64,000 bases of DNA from Parabacteroides sp. TM07-1AC (GTDB lineage Bacteria > Bacteroidota > Bacteroidia > Bacteroidales > Tannerellaceae). Below the pieces are notes generated by a model, which worked only from the letters and a program-made list of their open reading frames with translations, made no database searches and had not been told where the DNA came from. Made by a program: the position numbers and the translations under genes. The first letter of the stretch is position 1. The number at the start of each line of letters is the position of its first letter. Where the stretch lies: assembly GCF_003480915.1 (NCBI RefSeq), contig NZ_QUKD01000003.1, positions 441,098 to 505,097 on the forward strand, read 5' to 3'. Of this stretch, positions 1 to 7,434 are shown piece after piece.

Positions 1-46
1 GTTAGGAATATTAATCGGATATACTTCCAGGTATAACTATTTTTTG

Positions 47-1738
47 ATGGATAATACAATTTTTACCGTACTTAAACTGCTAGGCTCGCTTGCTTTATTA
101 ATGTACGGAATGAAAGTGATGAGCGAAGGCCTCCAAAAGCTTACGGGAGACCGACTACGTAATATCCTAGGCGCCATGACTACGAATAGGTTCACCGGAC
201 TGCTCACAGGAGCTTTCGTCACAGCCGCCGTACAGTCATCCACCGCTACCACCGTTATGACCGTAAGTTTTGTCAACGCCGGTCTCCTGACTCTAACACA
301 AGCCATCTCCGTCATCATGGGAGCCAACATAGGAACGACAGTCACCGCCTGGGTCATGTCAATCTTCGGTTTCCAGTTCAATATGACAAATGTCATTTAT
401 CCCCTCTTCGCATTATCTCTCCCTCTGATATTCTCTAAAAAAAGCGGACGCAAGTCATTCGGTGAATTCGTTTTCGGATTTGCCTTTATGTTTTTAGGGT
501 TAACGACTTTGCGGGAGAACGCCATGCATATGGACCTGGAACACAACCAGGCAATCATTTCATTCATTACCTCCTGCAAGGAATGGGGCATGTTCTCCGT
601 ATTGCTGTTCCTGCTGATCGGAAGTGTGATTACAATGGCGGTCCAGTCGTCCGCGGCTGTCATGGCTATTACGTTAATCCTGTGCTCCAGCGGAGTCCTC
701 GACCTGTACCTGGGTATCGCACTGGTGATGGGCGAAAATATCGGAACGACGGTGACCTCCAATATCGCTGCACTCACCGGTAATGCGCAGGCACGAAGGG
801 CGGCATTTGCCCACTTCATATTCAACTTCTTCGGAATCATTTGGGTACTCTGTATCTTCCATCCGTTTATCGATATGGTAAAAGACCTGGTTAATTACGT
901 AGCACCCAATACACCGAAAGAAATTGCCATCACTTACACGCTGTCAGCATTCCATACCGCATTTAACATTTGCAATGTACTGATATTGATATGGTTCATA
1001 AAACCTATCGAACGCCTGGTTTGTTTTGTCATCAAATCAAAGCCGGAGGACGAAGAATATCGCCTGCATTACATCACCGGAGGTTTGCTTTCGACGGCTG
1101 AATTATCGATCCTGCAAGCCAATAAAGAGATATCTCTTTTTGCAGAACGGACCACACGCATGTTCAACATGGTGAAGGATGCGTTTTATGAAAAGGACGA
1201 AGACGCCTTTATGAAAACGTATAACCGGATCGAGAAATACGAGAACATCAGCGACCATATGGAGATCGAGATAGCCAACTACCTGACGCTCGTGGCAGAA
1301 GGCCGCCTGAGTTCGGAAAGTAAGGAAGAGATCCGTATCATGCTCCGTGCCGTATCGGAGATAGAAAGTATTGCCGATTCATGTAACAACCTGGCACGCA
1401 CCATTAAACACCGGAACGAAGGGAAGTCAGACTTTACCGAGAAGCAGAACCACTGCATCGACAAGATGTTCGAACTGGTCACTATGGCACTGCATCAAAT
1501 GAACTCTATATTGAAAAAGCCGGAATTGACACACGATGACATCAATCCGTCTTACAATATCGAGAACGAAATAAATAATTATCGCAACCTGCTGAAACAA
1601 CATAATGTGGAAGATATCAATAATAAGCAATACCAGTATCAGGACGGGGTATATTATATGGATATCGTCAGTGAAGCTGAAAAGTTAGGAGATTACGTAC
1701 TAAATGTTGTCCAGGCCGTTATAGAGAAAAAGATATAA
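47..1738 (+). CDS. Na/Pi cotransporter family protein with PhoU-like tail
   Basis: Inner-membrane sodium-dependent phosphate transporter of the NptA/Na-Pi-cotransporter II type, 563 aa. The N-terminal half has two inverted Na/Pi repeats, each with the family's QSS signature (QSSTATTV at residues 63-70 and QSSAAVMAI near residue 200), within about eight hydrophobic segments. The last 200 residues are soluble, charged and helical, as in the PhoU-like regulatory domain fused to many bacterial members. ATG at 47 is preferred over an in-frame TTG just before it, because it matches the start of the paralogue downstream. The two paralogues are separated by about 50 bp and are probably co-transcribed. 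The substrate ion is inferred from the family. Confidence 0.9.
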   Translation: MDNTIFTVLKLLGSLALLMYGMKVMSEGLQKLTGDRLRNILGAMTTNRFTGLLTGAFVTAAVQSSTATTVMTVSFVNAGLLTLTQAISVIMGANIGTTVTAWVMSIFGFQFNMTNVIYPLFALSLPLIFSKKSGRKSFGEFVFGFAFMFLGLTTLRENAMHMDLEHNQAIISFITSCKEWGMFSVLLFLLIGSVITMAVQSSAAVMAITLILCSSGVLDLYLGIALVMGENIGTTVTSNIAALTGNAQARRAAFAHFIFNFFGIIWVLCIFHPFIDMVKDLVNYVAPNTPKEIAITYTLSAFHTAFNICNVLILIWFIKPIERLVCFVIKSKPEDEEYRLHYITGGLLSTAELSILQANKEISLFAERTTRMFNMVKDAFYEKDEDAFMKTYNRIEKYENISDHMEIEIANYLTLVAEGRLSSESKEEIRIMLRAVSEIESIADSCNNLARTIKHRNEGKSDFTEKQNHCIDKMFELVTMALHQMNSILKKPELTHDDINPSYNIENEINNYRNLLKQHNVEDINNKQYQYQDGVYYMDIVSEAEKLGDYVLNVVQAVIEKKI

Positions 1739-1789
1739 TTATGCATACATTCATTATAATCGGATATTTATCCACTTAAATTTACATTA

Positions 1790-3595
1790 ATGGACTATTC
1801 TTTTTTTGATTTTCTTACGCTTGTAGGAGCATTAGGTATGTTCCTATACGGAATGAAAGTGATGAGTGAAGGGTTACAGAAAGTCGCGGGGGACAAACTT
1901 CGAAGTATCCTCTCGGTAATGACGACAAACCGTTTCACCGGTGTTCTGACCGGTATTTTAATAACAGCACTCATCCAGTCTTCCAGTGCCACAACGGTGA
2001 TGGTCGTGAGCTTTGTCAACGCAGGCCTTCTGACACTAACCCAATCCATCAGTGTTATCATGGGAGCCAACGTCGGTACAACGGTCACGGCATGGATCAT
2101 CTCCCTTTTCGGATTCAAGGTCGATATCAGTGTTTTTTCCCTGCCGCTTATCGCTTTATGCATCCCGTTGATATTCTCCGGTAAAAGTAAGCGAAAATCG
2201 TGGGGTGAGTTTTTAATGGGTTTCGCCTTTCTGTTTATGGGGCTGTCTTACCTGAAATCATCGGTACCCGACCTGCAGAGCAATCCTGAAATTCTCTCTT
2301 TCCTTCAAGATTATACCTCACTGGGATATCCGTCCCTTCTTATTTTCCTGCTTTTAGGAACAATTCTTACCATCATCGTCCAATCATCCAGTGCCACTGT
2401 AGCCATCACGCTGATCATGTGTACACAGGGATGGATTCCTTTCGAAATGGCTGCTGCCATGGTATTGGGCGAAAATATAGGAACAACCATTACAGCCAAT
2501 ATTGCTGCCATTTCAGCGAACGTATCCGCCCGTCGTGCAGCTATTGCCCACTTAATGTTCAACGTGTTCGGCGTATGCTGGGTAATGGTATTGTTCTATC
2601 CGTTCACCAATATGGTTTCATGGATCGTAACCAACTACGGTCCGGGTGATCCGAATGAAATGACCCAATTTCTGAGCACGCTCGATCCGAAGACGATCTC
2701 ACTGATCACTTCCAGTGCACAGATCACAGACCCGCACCTGCTGGCGCTTCAAAAACAATTAATGACACTGCAGGTTTCCGTATCATACGGCCTGTCCCTG
2801 TTCCATACCATATTCAACATAGCAAACGTATGTATCATGGTCTGGTTCGTGAAATTCTACGTATATGTTTGTTCAGCCCTTATCAAGCCAAAGAATGTAA
2901 GCGACGAAGAAGAGTTCCAGCTGAAATACATTCCGTCGGGTATGCTTTCAACTTCCGAGTTGTCATTGATGCAGGCTAAAAAGGAAATTGCCGTATTCGG
3001 AGAGCGTACGCAGCGCATGTTCGGCATGGTCAAGGACCTGTTCTATGAAAAGAACGAGGATAACTTCCTGAAAGTATACAGCCGCATCGAGAAATACGAG
3101 AACATCAGCGACCGCATGGAAATCGAGATCGCCAATTACCTGACATTCGTTGCTGAAGGCCGCCTGAGCTCGGAAGGTAAAGAAGAGATCCGCATCATGC
3201 TCCGTACCGTTACGGAAATAGAAAGTATTGCCGACTCCTGTAACAACCTGGCACGTGGTATCAGACGCCGCAACGAAGGCAAATCTGAGTTCACCGACGA
3301 ACAGAACCACAACATCGACCAGATGTTCGCCCTGTTGGAAAAGGCGTTGACCCGAATGAATGAAATCCTTCACATGCCGGAAGTCGTACACGATGATATC
3401 AACCAGTCTTACAACATTGAAAACGAGATCAACAATTATCGTAATCAGTTGAAGATCCATAATATGGAAGATGTCAACAACAAGAAGTATCACTATCAGG
3501 ACGGTGTATACTATATGGACCTTGTCGGCGAATCGGAAAAATTGGGTGACTATGTATTAAATGTAGTACAGGCCGTTATCGAGAAGAAGATATAA
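1790..3595 (+). CDS. Na/Pi cotransporter family protein (second paralogue)
   Basis: Paralogue of the preceding gene, 601 aa, with the same plan: two Na/Pi repeats with QSS motifs (QSSSATTVM near residue 63 and QSSSATVAI near residue 200) and a C-terminal PhoU-like helical domain that is nearly identical between the two copies (for example the IEKYENISD and GRLSSE stretches). About 35 extra residues sit in the loop near residues 290-320, before the last membrane segment. The tandem arrangement looks like a gene duplication. A strong hairpin terminator follows. Confidence 0.9.
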   Translation: MDYSFFDFLTLVGALGMFLYGMKVMSEGLQKVAGDKLRSILSVMTTNRFTGVLTGILITALIQSSSATTVMVVSFVNAGLLTLTQSISVIMGANVGTTVTAWIISLFGFKVDISVFSLPLIALCIPLIFSGKSKRKSWGEFLMGFAFLFMGLSYLKSSVPDLQSNPEILSFLQDYTSLGYPSLLIFLLLGTILTIIVQSSSATVAITLIMCTQGWIPFEMAAAMVLGENIGTTITANIAAISANVSARRAAIAHLMFNVFGVCWVMVLFYPFTNMVSWIVTNYGPGDPNEMTQFLSTLDPKTISLITSSAQITDPHLLALQKQLMTLQVSVSYGLSLFHTIFNIANVCIMVWFVKFYVYVCSALIKPKNVSDEEEFQLKYIPSGMLSTSELSLMQAKKEIAVFGERTQRMFGMVKDLFYEKNEDNFLKVYSRIEKYENISDRMEIEIANYLTFVAEGRLSSEGKEEIRIMLRTVTEIESIADSCNNLARGIRRRNEGKSEFTDEQNHNIDQMFALLEKALTRMNEILHMPEVVHDDINQSYNIENEINNYRNQLKIHNMEDVNNKKYHYQDGVYYMDLVGESEKLGDYVLNVVQAVIEKKI

Positions 3596-3619
3596 TCGCC
3601 TGTAAAATAATAATAACTA

Positions 3620-3656
3620 AAAAAGCTCTTTCCGGATTCGGGAAGAGCTTTTTTAG
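3620..3656 (+). terminator. Rho-independent terminator after the Na/Pi transporter pair
   Basis: Stem AAGCTCTTTCC / GGAAGAGCTT with a short loop, followed by TTTTT. A-rich flanks on the other side mean it can also serve the leftward DUF4248 gene. Confidence 0.85.
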
Positions 3657-3673
3657 GCTTATGGATATAACTC

Positions 3674-3883
3674 TCAGGGCTCACCAAGATATTCAAAAAC
3701 GAGCGTTACTTGTTTGGGAGTTAAAATCTTCTGTCCGTTATAGTAGCCGGCATCGACAAGGGCCTGCATGAGCGGTTTGTTATACACGAACCAGCGTTTT
3801 AGCTGTACGCCTGCGCTGCGGATACTGCTGTGCGGGAAATACATCACACTCAGCTCTTTGATAGATAATGTTGTTGGTTTCAT
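3674..3883 (-). CDS. DUF4248 family small protein
   Basis: 69-aa protein of the Bacteroidales-specific DUF4248 family. It has the family-like ending (ILTPKQVTLVFEYLGEP) and the N-terminal motif of a hydrophobic aromatic residue followed by FPHSS. A second member lies at 59406-59630 with the same ending (LTPRQ...LGEP). The function is unknown. The fold looks like a small winged-helix or HTH domain, but that is inference. It has its own -7 box just upstream and sits at the end of the leftward HU/holin/peptidase cassette. Confidence 0.8.
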   Translation of the reverse strand: MKPTTLSIKELSVMYFPHSSIRSAGVQLKRWFVYNKPLMQALVDAGYYNGQKILTPKQVTLVFEYLGEP

Positions 3884-3891
3884 CTTGACAA

Positions 3892-3899
3892 CAAAGATA
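3892..3899 (-). promoter_or_regulatory. Bacteroidetes -7 promoter box (TATCTTTG) for the DUF4248 gene
   Basis: Reads TATCTTTG on the minus strand, a match to TAnnTTTG, 9 bp before the start codon. No clear -33 TTG was found. Confidence 0.5.
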
Positions 3900-3925
3900 G
3901 CTAAAAGAATTGAAAATCGGAATGT

Positions 3926-4357
3926 TTATCGTACTATCTTTAATAGGACCAATCCGGAAAGAATCAGGAGGAGCAATAAGGTTGGGAGCTGCCAGGTTGT
4001 CTCTTTCTTTTTTTCCTGCGTTTGTGTGGATAACCGTTCGAGTTGCTCTTCATATTGATAAACAAGTGTCTGCAAGCTGTCGCAGGTAGCTGTGACAAAC
4101 AAGGTGTCGTGCCGAAAGCGGATTTCGGCTGTCGCCTGTCCGCTTTTTTGTATAAAAGCAGAACCGGCAGGCAGTTCTTTCAGCGTGCCGACCGGGACAG
4201 CCAGGGTTGCACGACTTTCGGGAACTTTACCTGTCTGGATGGATAAACGGCTGATTTGCCGCAAGCTATCAGTCTGTTGCCGATATGAGCCGGTTTGTTT
4301 ACCGACCGAACAGCTTGTAAGAAGTAATATTACAAATGGAAATAAACTGTGTTTCAT
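3926..4357 (-). CDS. Lipoprotein with C-terminal membrane anchor, unimolecular-spanin-like
   Basis: 143-aa protein. A lipoprotein signal peptide (lipobox LLTSC, Cys16) is followed by a polar periplasmic stretch, a short coiled-coil-like segment around residues 94-118, and a single C-terminal transmembrane helix (about 124-142) ending in a basic tail. An outer-membrane lipid anchor plus an inner-membrane helix in one chain is the topology of unimolecular spanins such as phage T1 gp11. Its neighbours are an M15 peptidoglycan peptidase and a holin-like protein, which fits a lysis-type role. No family was recognised, so the spanin assignment rests on architecture and context only. Confidence 0.6.
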   Translation of the reverse strand: MKHSLFPFVILLLTSCSVGKQTGSYRQQTDSLRQISRLSIQTGKVPESRATLAVPVGTLKELPAGSAFIQKSGQATAEIRFRHDTLFVTATCDSLQTLVYQYEEQLERLSTQTQEKKKETTWQLPTLLLLLILSGLVLLKIVR

Positions 4358-4440
4358 TGGATAAAATCATATTGTCTGCGAAACTCTGTGCTCTGTCTGC
4401 GTAATCTGCGTTCCTTAATATCGACTTTTGACATATTGCC

Positions 4441-4848
4441 TTACTTGTAAAGTACCTGTTGCCGGTTGAAACCTTCGCGATAGGAAAGATGCAGGAACTT
4501 TTTCCGCCGGTAAACGATTGCCTGGTCGAAAGCCAGTCCGGATGCTTGCAAGATTCCCAATAAACCCTCCGGTCCTTCGGTGATATAGCAATCGGCAGCT
4601 TCGCCTTTCGTATGCTGCGAATTTTTCACGCCTCCTGCAAGTAAATTGACAGCCTCGTTGCGGTAGCCGCTGGTGATGGCGATGGTTTTGCCATAACGCT
4701 CCCGGAGCGGTTGCAACAGATAGCCTGTAAGGTTTTTCAATGCCAGAAGCGCTTGCGGGTTAGGGATGTTTTCAAGCCCCTGTTCGATAGCGATCCGACT
4801 GTAAGTAAATTCTTCTAAGGTGAAATTTCTTGATAGTTGGAGATGCAT
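4441..4848 (-). CDS. M15-family D,D-peptidase (endolysin-like)
   Basis: 135-aa zinc peptidase of the peptidase M15_3 type, which cuts peptide cross-links in peptidoglycan. The metal ligands are visible: H79 and D86 in SQHTKGEAADC, and H120 in KFLHLSY. The ITSGYRN motif (residues 58-64) is also characteristic. There is no signal peptide, so release would need a holin or another route. It lies between a spanin-like lipoprotein and a holin-like protein, all leftward. The size matches single-domain phage or prophage M15 endolysins. Confidence 0.85.
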   Translation of the reverse strand: MHLQLSRNFTLEEFTYSRIAIEQGLENIPNPQALLALKNLTGYLLQPLRERYGKTIAITSGYRNEAVNLLAGGVKNSQHTKGEAADCYITEGPEGLLGILQASGLAFDQAIVYRRKKFLHLSYREGFNRQQVLYK

Positions 4849-4874
4849 ATTTTCTAAATTGGCATATTAGCACA

Positions 4875-5066
4875 TTATTTTTTTGATTTATAGTTATAAT
4901 CGATCCCGAACAACGCCCCGGCAAAGGTGCTTGTCTCGCCAAAAGCCACCAGTACGCTGTTGTGGATTTCCCCCAGCGGTGCCGTCCAAAAGCCGAAAAA
5001 TAGAAGCAGGATGCCGGCTGCAGTCAGCAGCACGGCAATCCAAAGTTGTACGCTGTGTTTCTTCAC
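4875..5066 (-). CDS. Small two-helix membrane protein, holin-like
   Basis: 63 aa from the GTG at 5066 (start VKKHSVQLW). Two transmembrane segments (about residues 6-25 and 38-54) are separated by a short loop, with a charged tail. A TTG at 5102 would add 12 residues (NNWQLIIDNE...), but these are encoded by an AATTGACAATT-type intergenic repeat overlapping the end of the HU gene, so the shorter start is preferred. Position next to an M15 endolysin and general size suggest a holin. A related membrane protein occurs in the second cassette (58512-58730). Confidence 0.6.
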   Translation of the reverse strand: MKKHSVQLWIAVLLTAAGILLLFFGFWTAPLGEIHNSVLVAFGETSTFAGALFGIDYNYKSKK

Positions 5067-5094
5067 TCTTTCATTGTCAATTATCAATTGCCAA

Positions 5095-5535
5095 TTATTC
5101 AATTACCGGTCTGTCGTCCTCTCCGCTTCCGCCGTCCTCTTCTTTCTTTTCGGTTGAAGTGAAGGCGACCAGCTTCTTCGTGTTGCGTAAGGATGCACCG
5201 GGCGTAAAGATCACGCGCGCCCCTTTTACATCTGCCTGGGTGAACGACTTTTTGTCGGCAGCTCCCTTGCTGGAGAGTGAGAGGCGGAAATTACCGAACT
5301 CGCCCAACTGCACGATACGCCCTGCACGAAGTTCCATGTCGAGGATAAAGTTAAGGTTGTCCAACACCGCTTTTACATCCGCACTGGAAACGGTAGATCG
5401 CGCTCCGATCATAATACACAGTGTATCCATGTCGGTGTAACCGTTGTAATCCGGTATCGCGTAAATTTTTTCCTGTGCTGCGCCGCCTTTCAGGTCGGTC
5501 ACTTTTCTTGTTACTAATTTGTAGCCCTGGGCCAT
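5095..5535 (-). CDS. HU-like DNA-binding protein with C-terminal extension (HU-HIG type)
   Basis: 146 aa. The N-terminal about 120 residues have the HU/IHF fold pattern, including a GEFGNFRLSL beta-arm motif. A low-complexity acidic tail ends in EDDRPVIE. A paralogue at 59650-60102 has an almost identical tail. These divergent HU-like proteins are common in Bacteroidales, beside amidases and DUF4248 genes. Their DNA target is unknown; nucleoid or phage-DNA organisation is inferred. The gene leads the leftward cassette and has a TACCTTTG promoter box at 5592-5599. Confidence 0.8.
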   Translation of the reverse strand: MAQGYKLVTRKVTDLKGGAAQEKIYAIPDYNGYTDMDTLCIMIGARSTVSSADVKAVLDNLNFILDMELRAGRIVQLGEFGNFRLSLSSKGAADKKSFTQADVKGARVIFTPGASLRNTKKLVAFTSTEKKEEDGGSGEDDRPVIE

Positions 5536-5561
5536 TGTTTAATAAATTGTTTTTAAGGTTG

Positions 5562-5639
5562 ATAATTTGTTGTTTTGTCTGATTGACAATGCAAAGGTAC
5601 GACGGGGCGCCGGGGCGGAGTTGAGTTGTGTGCAGATGG
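5562..5639 (-). promoter_or_regulatory. HU-gene promoter/leader region, copy 1 of a 78-bp direct repeat
   Basis: Contains TACCTTTG (minus strand, 5592-5599). The whole 78 bp recurs without gaps at 6641-6718 with roughly 90% identity. This copy is directly upstream of the HU-like gene. Confidence 0.7.
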
Positions 5640-5684
5640 GTGATAATATGGACAGGTATTCTTCTATATTCAAGAATTAATTCC

Positions 5685-5692
5685 TATCTTTG
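5685..5692 (+). promoter_or_regulatory. -7 box (TATCTTTG) for the antitoxin/GNAT module
   Basis: A match to TAnnTTTG, 29 bp before the ATG of the 52-aa gene. The -33 region is not clear. Confidence 0.55.
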
Positions 5693-5721
5693 CATTACAA
5701 AGTATTAATAATTAATATGCT

Positions 5722-5880
5722 ATGGCTCGACCGATTAAAGAAACTCCGGTATTAACCGGCAAAGACGCTAAACGCTTTGCAGAGAAAATGGCAAATCTTG
5801 AACCTGAAAGTAAGGAAGAGAAAGAGGCTGCAAAGAAAGTTTACGAGAAGTTCAAAGCCATTGCTTCATTCGTTTTGTAA
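5722..5880 (+). CDS. Small antitoxin-like protein of a GNAT toxin pair
   Basis: 52 aa, starting MARPIKETPVLTGKDAKRF and ending AIASFVL. It is lysine- and glutamate-rich and mostly helical, with no cysteine and no obvious DNA-binding fold beyond a possible N-terminal arm. It ends 2 bp before the GNAT gene and shares its promoter. Small basic helical proteins coupled in this way to TacT-like acetyltransferases commonly act as antitoxins. The function is inferred from the pairing, not from a recognised domain. Confidence 0.65.
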   Translation: MARPIKETPVLTGKDAKRFAEKMANLEPESKEEKEAAKKVYEKFKAIASFVL

Positions 5881-5882
5881 CA

Positions 5883-6419
5883 ATGGCAATTGATGATTAC
5901 GACTTTCTACCATTAAAAGTAGAAACTGATATAAAACCGTTTAAGAGCAAGGACAGCGACTTAAACGGTTTTTTATTGGATGATGCCAAAAGGTATCTGA
6001 CAGAACTTATGGCTGTAACTTATTTACTTGAAGACAGGGTAACAGGAGTAACTGTCGCTTATTTCAGCCTGCTAAACGACAAAATAACCTTTGATCCGGA
6101 ACAGCGCTCCATTTGGAACAGACTGAGTCGTCGTATCGCCAATCCCAAACGAAGGAAACATTACCCGGCAGTGAAAGTAGGTAGATTAGCCATTTCTGAA
6201 GCGCATGCAGGACAAGGGCTCGGACGAGATATTATACGTTTAGTCAAGTTTATGTTTACTCACGGAAATAGGACCGGATGTCGTTTCATCACTGTGGATG
6301 CCTATCAAAATGCGGTGAGCTTTTATCAAAAATGCGGATTCGATTTCATATCAGAAAAAGACGAAGGAGATGTGACCCGCTCTATGTATTATGACCTGAA
6401 AAGGTTTTTGGATGAATGA
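5883..6419 (+). CDS. GNAT N-acetyltransferase, TacT/AtaT toxin-like
   Basis: 178-aa Gcn5-related acetyltransferase. The N-terminal pattern FKSKDSDLNGFLLDDAKRY (residues 20-38) resembles the F-x-S/C-x-x-x-L-x-x-(F/W)-L start of TacT-family toxins. The acetyl-CoA loop is GQGLGRD (residues 110-116) after VGRLAIS. The late Tyr148 in SFYQKCGF is where such toxins have their catalytic tyrosine. Family members acetylate the amino group of charged tRNAs and stop translation. The gene follows the 52-aa partner with a 2-bp gap and ends in a strong hairpin terminator. An ordinary metabolic GNAT is the alternative. Confidence 0.75.
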   Translation: MAIDDYDFLPLKVETDIKPFKSKDSDLNGFLLDDAKRYLTELMAVTYLLEDRVTGVTVAYFSLLNDKITFDPEQRSIWNRLSRRIANPKRRKHYPAVKVGRLAISEAHAGQGLGRDIIRLVKFMFTHGNRTGCRFITVDAYQNAVSFYQKCGFDFISEKDEGDVTRSMYYDLKRFLDE

Positions 6420-6440
6420 TCCTTCTACCTCTATAATAAA

Positions 6441-6484
6441 AACAACGAAGCCCCGGAAGAAAACTCTTTCGGGGCTTTGTTGTT
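6441..6484. terminator. Bidirectional terminator after the GNAT gene
   Basis: A long stem with AACAA/TTGTT flanks and AAGCCCCG / CGGGGCTT core arms around a 13-nt loop. It is also the left end of the orphan DUF6383 3'-flank module. Confidence 0.8.
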
Positions 6485-6718
6485 GTCTGCTTTATCTCTT
6501 CACAGAGATCGAACAGAAGAACTTTATTTCATTACTTTAGTATTAATACTGACTGCTTGTTCGCCCATCGCGGGGTACTTGGCAGGCATACTTCTAGGGT
6601 CATGTCAAACCGCTCAGCCAATTAAATTTATTGATTATAAATAATTTGTTGTTTTGTCTGATTGACAATACAAAGGTACAACGGGCAGGAAAGGCGGAGT
6701 TGAGTTGTGTGCAGATGG
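6485..6718 (-). other. Scar: orphan DUF6383 3' flank joined to a second copy of the HU promoter
   Basis: 6485-6640 repeats the 3' flank found after the DUF6383 genes (copies at 7247-7412 and 63700-63858). It includes the AGTATTAATACT core and runs up to the TTATTGATTATAAAT that directly abuts the DUF6383 stop codons elsewhere. Here that coding end is missing. Instead, at 6641-6718, a copy of the HU-gene promoter region begins. It can encode a 21-residue leftward peptide (MPAKYPAMGEQ...NTKVMK, ATG near 6595). Confidence 0.65.
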
Positions 6719-6728
6719 ATCGCATTAA

Positions 6729-7121
6729 ATGATCTTTTGCATAATATCCTTTATCTCCAGGTTTAATTTAGAAAAGGCGAACCACTTTTTACCGAGGTCT
6801 TTCAGCGAAGCACCGTCGAGTTGCATTCTTGGAGTTGACACGGTAGCCTACAGACAATATGGCATCCAGATTATAAAATCTAGTTTGGTATTTTTGTTTA
6901 CCATCATTACCCATATATTCCAAAATGGAATATGTGCTTTCTTCATTCAGTTCACCTGAATCATATATATTCTTTAAGTGCTTGGATATAGCAGGTTGCT
7001 TCACACCGAACAGCTCGGCTATTTGTACTTGGGTTAACCAAACAGTTTCGTTTTCTACTCTGACTTCCATCTTTAAAGTAGCTTCCGGATAGTAAAAAAT
7101 GATCTCTCCTTTATTTTTCAT
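6729..7121 (-). pseudogene. Truncated rhuM-like gene joined to another gene fragment
   Basis: The first about 95 residues (WLTQVQIAELFGV, QPAISKHLKNIY, YNLDAILSVGYRVNS) match the N-terminal HTH/Bro-N-like region of the RhuM virulence-protein family. That family is normally over 300 aa. The reading frame then runs into unrelated sequence and stops at 6789. In another frame the flanking DNA continues as MQLDGASLKDLGKKW...KIII-like sequence to a stop at 6729. This reads as two gene remnants joined by a deletion. A TAACTTTG -7 box remains upstream. Confidence 0.7.
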
Positions 7122-7143
7122 AGCTATACGATTTTGTTCGTGG

Positions 7144-7151
7144 CAAAGTTA
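7144..7151 (-). promoter_or_regulatory. -7 box (TAACTTTG) of the rhuM remnant
   Basis: Matches TAnnTTTG on the minus strand, about 22 bp before the start codon of the truncated gene. Confidence 0.45.
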
Positions 7152-7218
7152 AGATTATTATTTATCTGATAGTTGTTTTTAGGAAAAATATATGTCATTT
7201 CTGTGTATTAAATAACGA

Positions 7219-7250
7219 AAGCCCGACGGAATAATCCGCCGGGCTTGTTT
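7219..7250. terminator. Terminator downstream of the 970-aa DUF6383 gene
   Basis: Stem AAGCCCG(A)CGG / CCGCCGGGCTT with an AATAAT loop. It is followed by a T-run on the plus strand and by TTTCGTTATTT on the minus strand. Equivalent hairpins end the other two copies of this 3' module. Confidence 0.75.
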
Positions 7251-7412
7251 TTGCCTGTCGTCACCCTTCACAGGGGTCAGAACAGAAGAACTTTATTTCA
7301 TTACTTTAGTATTAATACTGATCGCTTGTTCGCCTGTCGCAGGGTAATTATCATGGGGCGCTTCGCGAACCGCCCCTACGATGCGCGGTCATTAACAATT
7401 AATTTATTGATT
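7251..7412 (-). repeat. DUF6383 3'-flank module, copy 2
   Basis: Shares with copies at 6485-6640 and 63700-63858 a short CTTCACAG-type dyad, the conserved about 50-bp core around AGTATTAATACT, and the AT-rich TTATTGATTATAAAT that precedes the stop codon of the DUF6383 gene. A 22-bp GC palindrome (7356-7377) is inserted between the core and the gene in this copy only. Confidence 0.7.
7356..7377. repeat. GC-rich palindrome, REP-like, copy 1
   Basis: GGGGCG(C)TTCGCGAACCGCCCC: one mismatch from the perfect 22-bp palindrome at 57118-57139. The flanking GTA is shared. Confidence 0.65.
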
Positions 7413-7434
7413 ATAAATGTTTCCTATTGTGTCG

